Source: Citrobacter sedlakii NBRC 105722
Lineage (GTDB): Bacteria; Pseudomonadota; Gammaproteobacteria; Enterobacterales; Enterobacteriaceae
Assembly (NCBI RefSeq): GCF_000759835.1
Contig: NZ_BBNB01000018.1
Coordinates: 20,120 to 84,119 of the forward strand
Direction: 5' to 3'
Length of the DNA: 64,000 nucleotides
Positions 62,988 through 64,000 of this stretch are shown piece by piece. The position numbers and the translations under genes were made by a program. Under the pieces are notes generated by a model. It made no database searches. It was not told the origin of the DNA and saw only the letters and a program-made list of their open reading frames with translations. Each line of letters opens with the position of its first letter. The stretch's first letter is position 1.

Positions 62988-63821
62988 GTGGATACGGAAT
63001 TGCTAAAAACTTTCCTGGAAGTGAGCCGGACACGCCACTTTGGCCGGGCTGCGGAAGCACTCTATCTGACACAGTCGGCGGTGAGCTTTCGCATCAGACA
63101 GCTGGAAAACCAGCTGGGCGTGAACCTTTTCACACGCCACAGAAACAATATCCGCTTAACAGCAGCGGGGGAGAAGCTTTTACCCTATGCCGAAACGCTG
63201 ATGAATACGTGGCAGGCGGCCCGCAAAGAAGTCGCCCATACCTCAAGGCATAATGAGTTCTCTATCGGTGCCAGCGCTTCTTTGTGGGAGTGTATGCTCA
63301 ATGACTGGCTGGGTCGGCTATACCAGACACAAGAGCCGCAAACCAGCCTGCAATTCGAAGCGCGTATTGCCCAGCGCCAGTCTCTGGTCAAGCAGTTACA
63401 TGAGCGTCAGCTTGATCTGCTGATCACGACCGAAGCGCCGAAGATGGATGAATTCAGTAGTCAGTTACTTGGGCATTTCACCCTGGCGTTATACTGCGCG
63501 CGCCCTTCTACGCTAAAGGATGCGTTGAATTATTTGCGGCTGGAGTGGGGTCCGGACTTTCAGCAGCATGAAGTAGGTCTGATCGCCTCGGATGAAATAC
63601 CCGTGCTAACCACCAGTTCCGCCGAACTGGCCAGACAGCAACTGTCGGCGTTGAATGGTTGCACCTGGTTACCCACAGCATGGGCTAAGGAAAAAGGCGG
63701 TTTGCATACCGTTGCCGACAGTGCAACGCTATCGCGTCCGTTATACGCCATATGGCTGCAGAATAGCGATAAACATGCGCTGATCAGAGATCTTTTAAAA
63801 ACCGTCGTACTGGAAGAATAA
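62988..63821 (+). CDS. hdfR: LysR-type regulator HdfR
   Basis: An H-NS-dependent regulator of flhDC, 277 aa. The helix-turn-helix is in residues 1-60 ([20 protein letters not shown]) and the effector domain follows. The start is the GTG at 62988, behind GGAGAG. It is the normal neighbour of the rrnC-aspT-trpT operon and of maoP. Confidence 0.94.
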   Translation: MDTELLKTFLEVSRTRHFGRAAEALYLTQSAVSFRIRQLENQLGVNLFTRHRNNIRLTAAGEKLLPYAETLMNTWQAARKEVAHTSRHNEFSIGASASLWECMLNDWLGRLYQTQEPQTSLQFEARIAQRQSLVKQLHERQLDLLITTEAPKMDEFSSQLLGHFTLALYCARPSTLKDALNYLRLEWGPDFQQHEVGLIASDEIPVLTTSSAELARQQLSALNGCTWLPTAWAKEKGGLHTVADSATLSRPLYAIWLQNSDKHALIRDLLKTVVLEE

Positions 63822-63875
63822 AACAATCAGGAGGCAAGGATGCCGATAAGAAGGGATGGTGAATTTACTGTTTTA

Positions 63876-63910
63876 CAAACAAAAAAAATCCTTAGCAAAT
63901 GCTAAGGATT
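63876..63910 (-). terminator. Terminator of the trpT operon
   Basis: AATCCTTAGC and GCTAAGGATT form a perfect 10-bp stem with a 4-nt loop, followed by eight T on the minus strand. It lies 7 nt past the tRNA-Trp CCA end. Confidence 0.92.
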
Positions 63911-63916
63911 ATTTTA

Positions 63917-63992
63917 TGGCAGGGGCGGAGAGACTCGAACTCCCAACACCCGGTTTTGGAGACCGGTGCTCTACCAATTGAACTACGCCCCT
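63917..63992 (-). tRNA. trpT: tRNA-Trp (CCA)
   Basis: A 76-nt tRNA, 5' AGGGGCGTAGTTCAATTGG, anticodon CCA, with CCA encoded. In related genomes it is the last gene of rrnC, after aspT. Those genes would lie just beyond the right edge. Confidence 0.97.
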
Positions 63993-64000
63993 AATTAGGG

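Noticed and set aside
63917..63992. tRNA-Trp or the tRNA cluster as integration sites
   Set aside because: No direct repeats of the tRNA 3' ends and no integrase were seen beside them. The flanking genes are the usual ones.

Overview
The window is a chromosomal segment from an enterobacterium. Every gene order block matches the metE-to-rrnC arm of Escherichia, Salmonella and Citrobacter, and most proteins have exactly the length expected for their E. coli orthologue. Species is not assigned. No prophage, insertion sequence, integrase island, rRNA or CRISPR array was seen. Family names and E. coli comparisons come from memory of those proteins, not from a search.

Layout: (1) 1-9.3 kb holds metE (cut by the window edge) divergent from metR, then yigM/bioP, yigL-pldB, the efflux pair rhtB and rhtC, and recQ. 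(2) 9.3-19.3 kb holds pldA, yigI, rarD, corA with a leader peptide, uvrD with its LexA box, the yigB-xerC-yigA-dapF-lptM chain, and cyaY. (3) 19.3-26.4 kb holds cyaA divergent from hemC-hemD-hemX-hemY. (4) 26.4-27.5 kb is an RNA block: the sRNA glmZ with a sigma54/GlrR-type control region, then the proM-leuT-hisR-argX tRNA operon. (5) 27.5-40 kb holds yifK and the enterobacterial common antigen operon wecA-wzzE-wecB-wecC-wecD-wecE-wzxE-wecF-wzyE-wecG. The usual rffG and rffH genes are absent between wecC and wecD. (6) 40-47 kb holds rho with its leader, trxA, rhlB, gppA and rep. (7) 47.4-51.1 kb is an accessory three-gene block: a CdaR-type regulator, a GntP-family permease and a glycerate 2-kinase. 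(8) 51.2-60.7 kb holds ppiC, ilvC, ilvY and the attenuated ilvL-ilvX-ilvG-ilvM-ilvE-ilvD-ilvA operon, with an open ilvG. (9) 60.9-64 kb holds yifB/comM, maoP, hdfR and trpT, the last tRNA gene of what is normally the rrnC operon.

The genes combine into biosynthesis (methionine, branched-chain amino acids, heme, diaminopimelate, common antigen), DNA repair and resolution (uvrD, recQ, rep, xerC), transcription termination and RNA decay (rho, rhlB), and cAMP signalling (cyaA).

The most distinctive points are the missing rffGH, the CdaR/GntP/glycerate-kinase block with a 13-bp inverted repeat covering the permease ribosome binding site, a rho leader whose rhoL frame has no start codon, and a candidate competence-type CRP site before yifB. 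None amounts to a clearly novel system.
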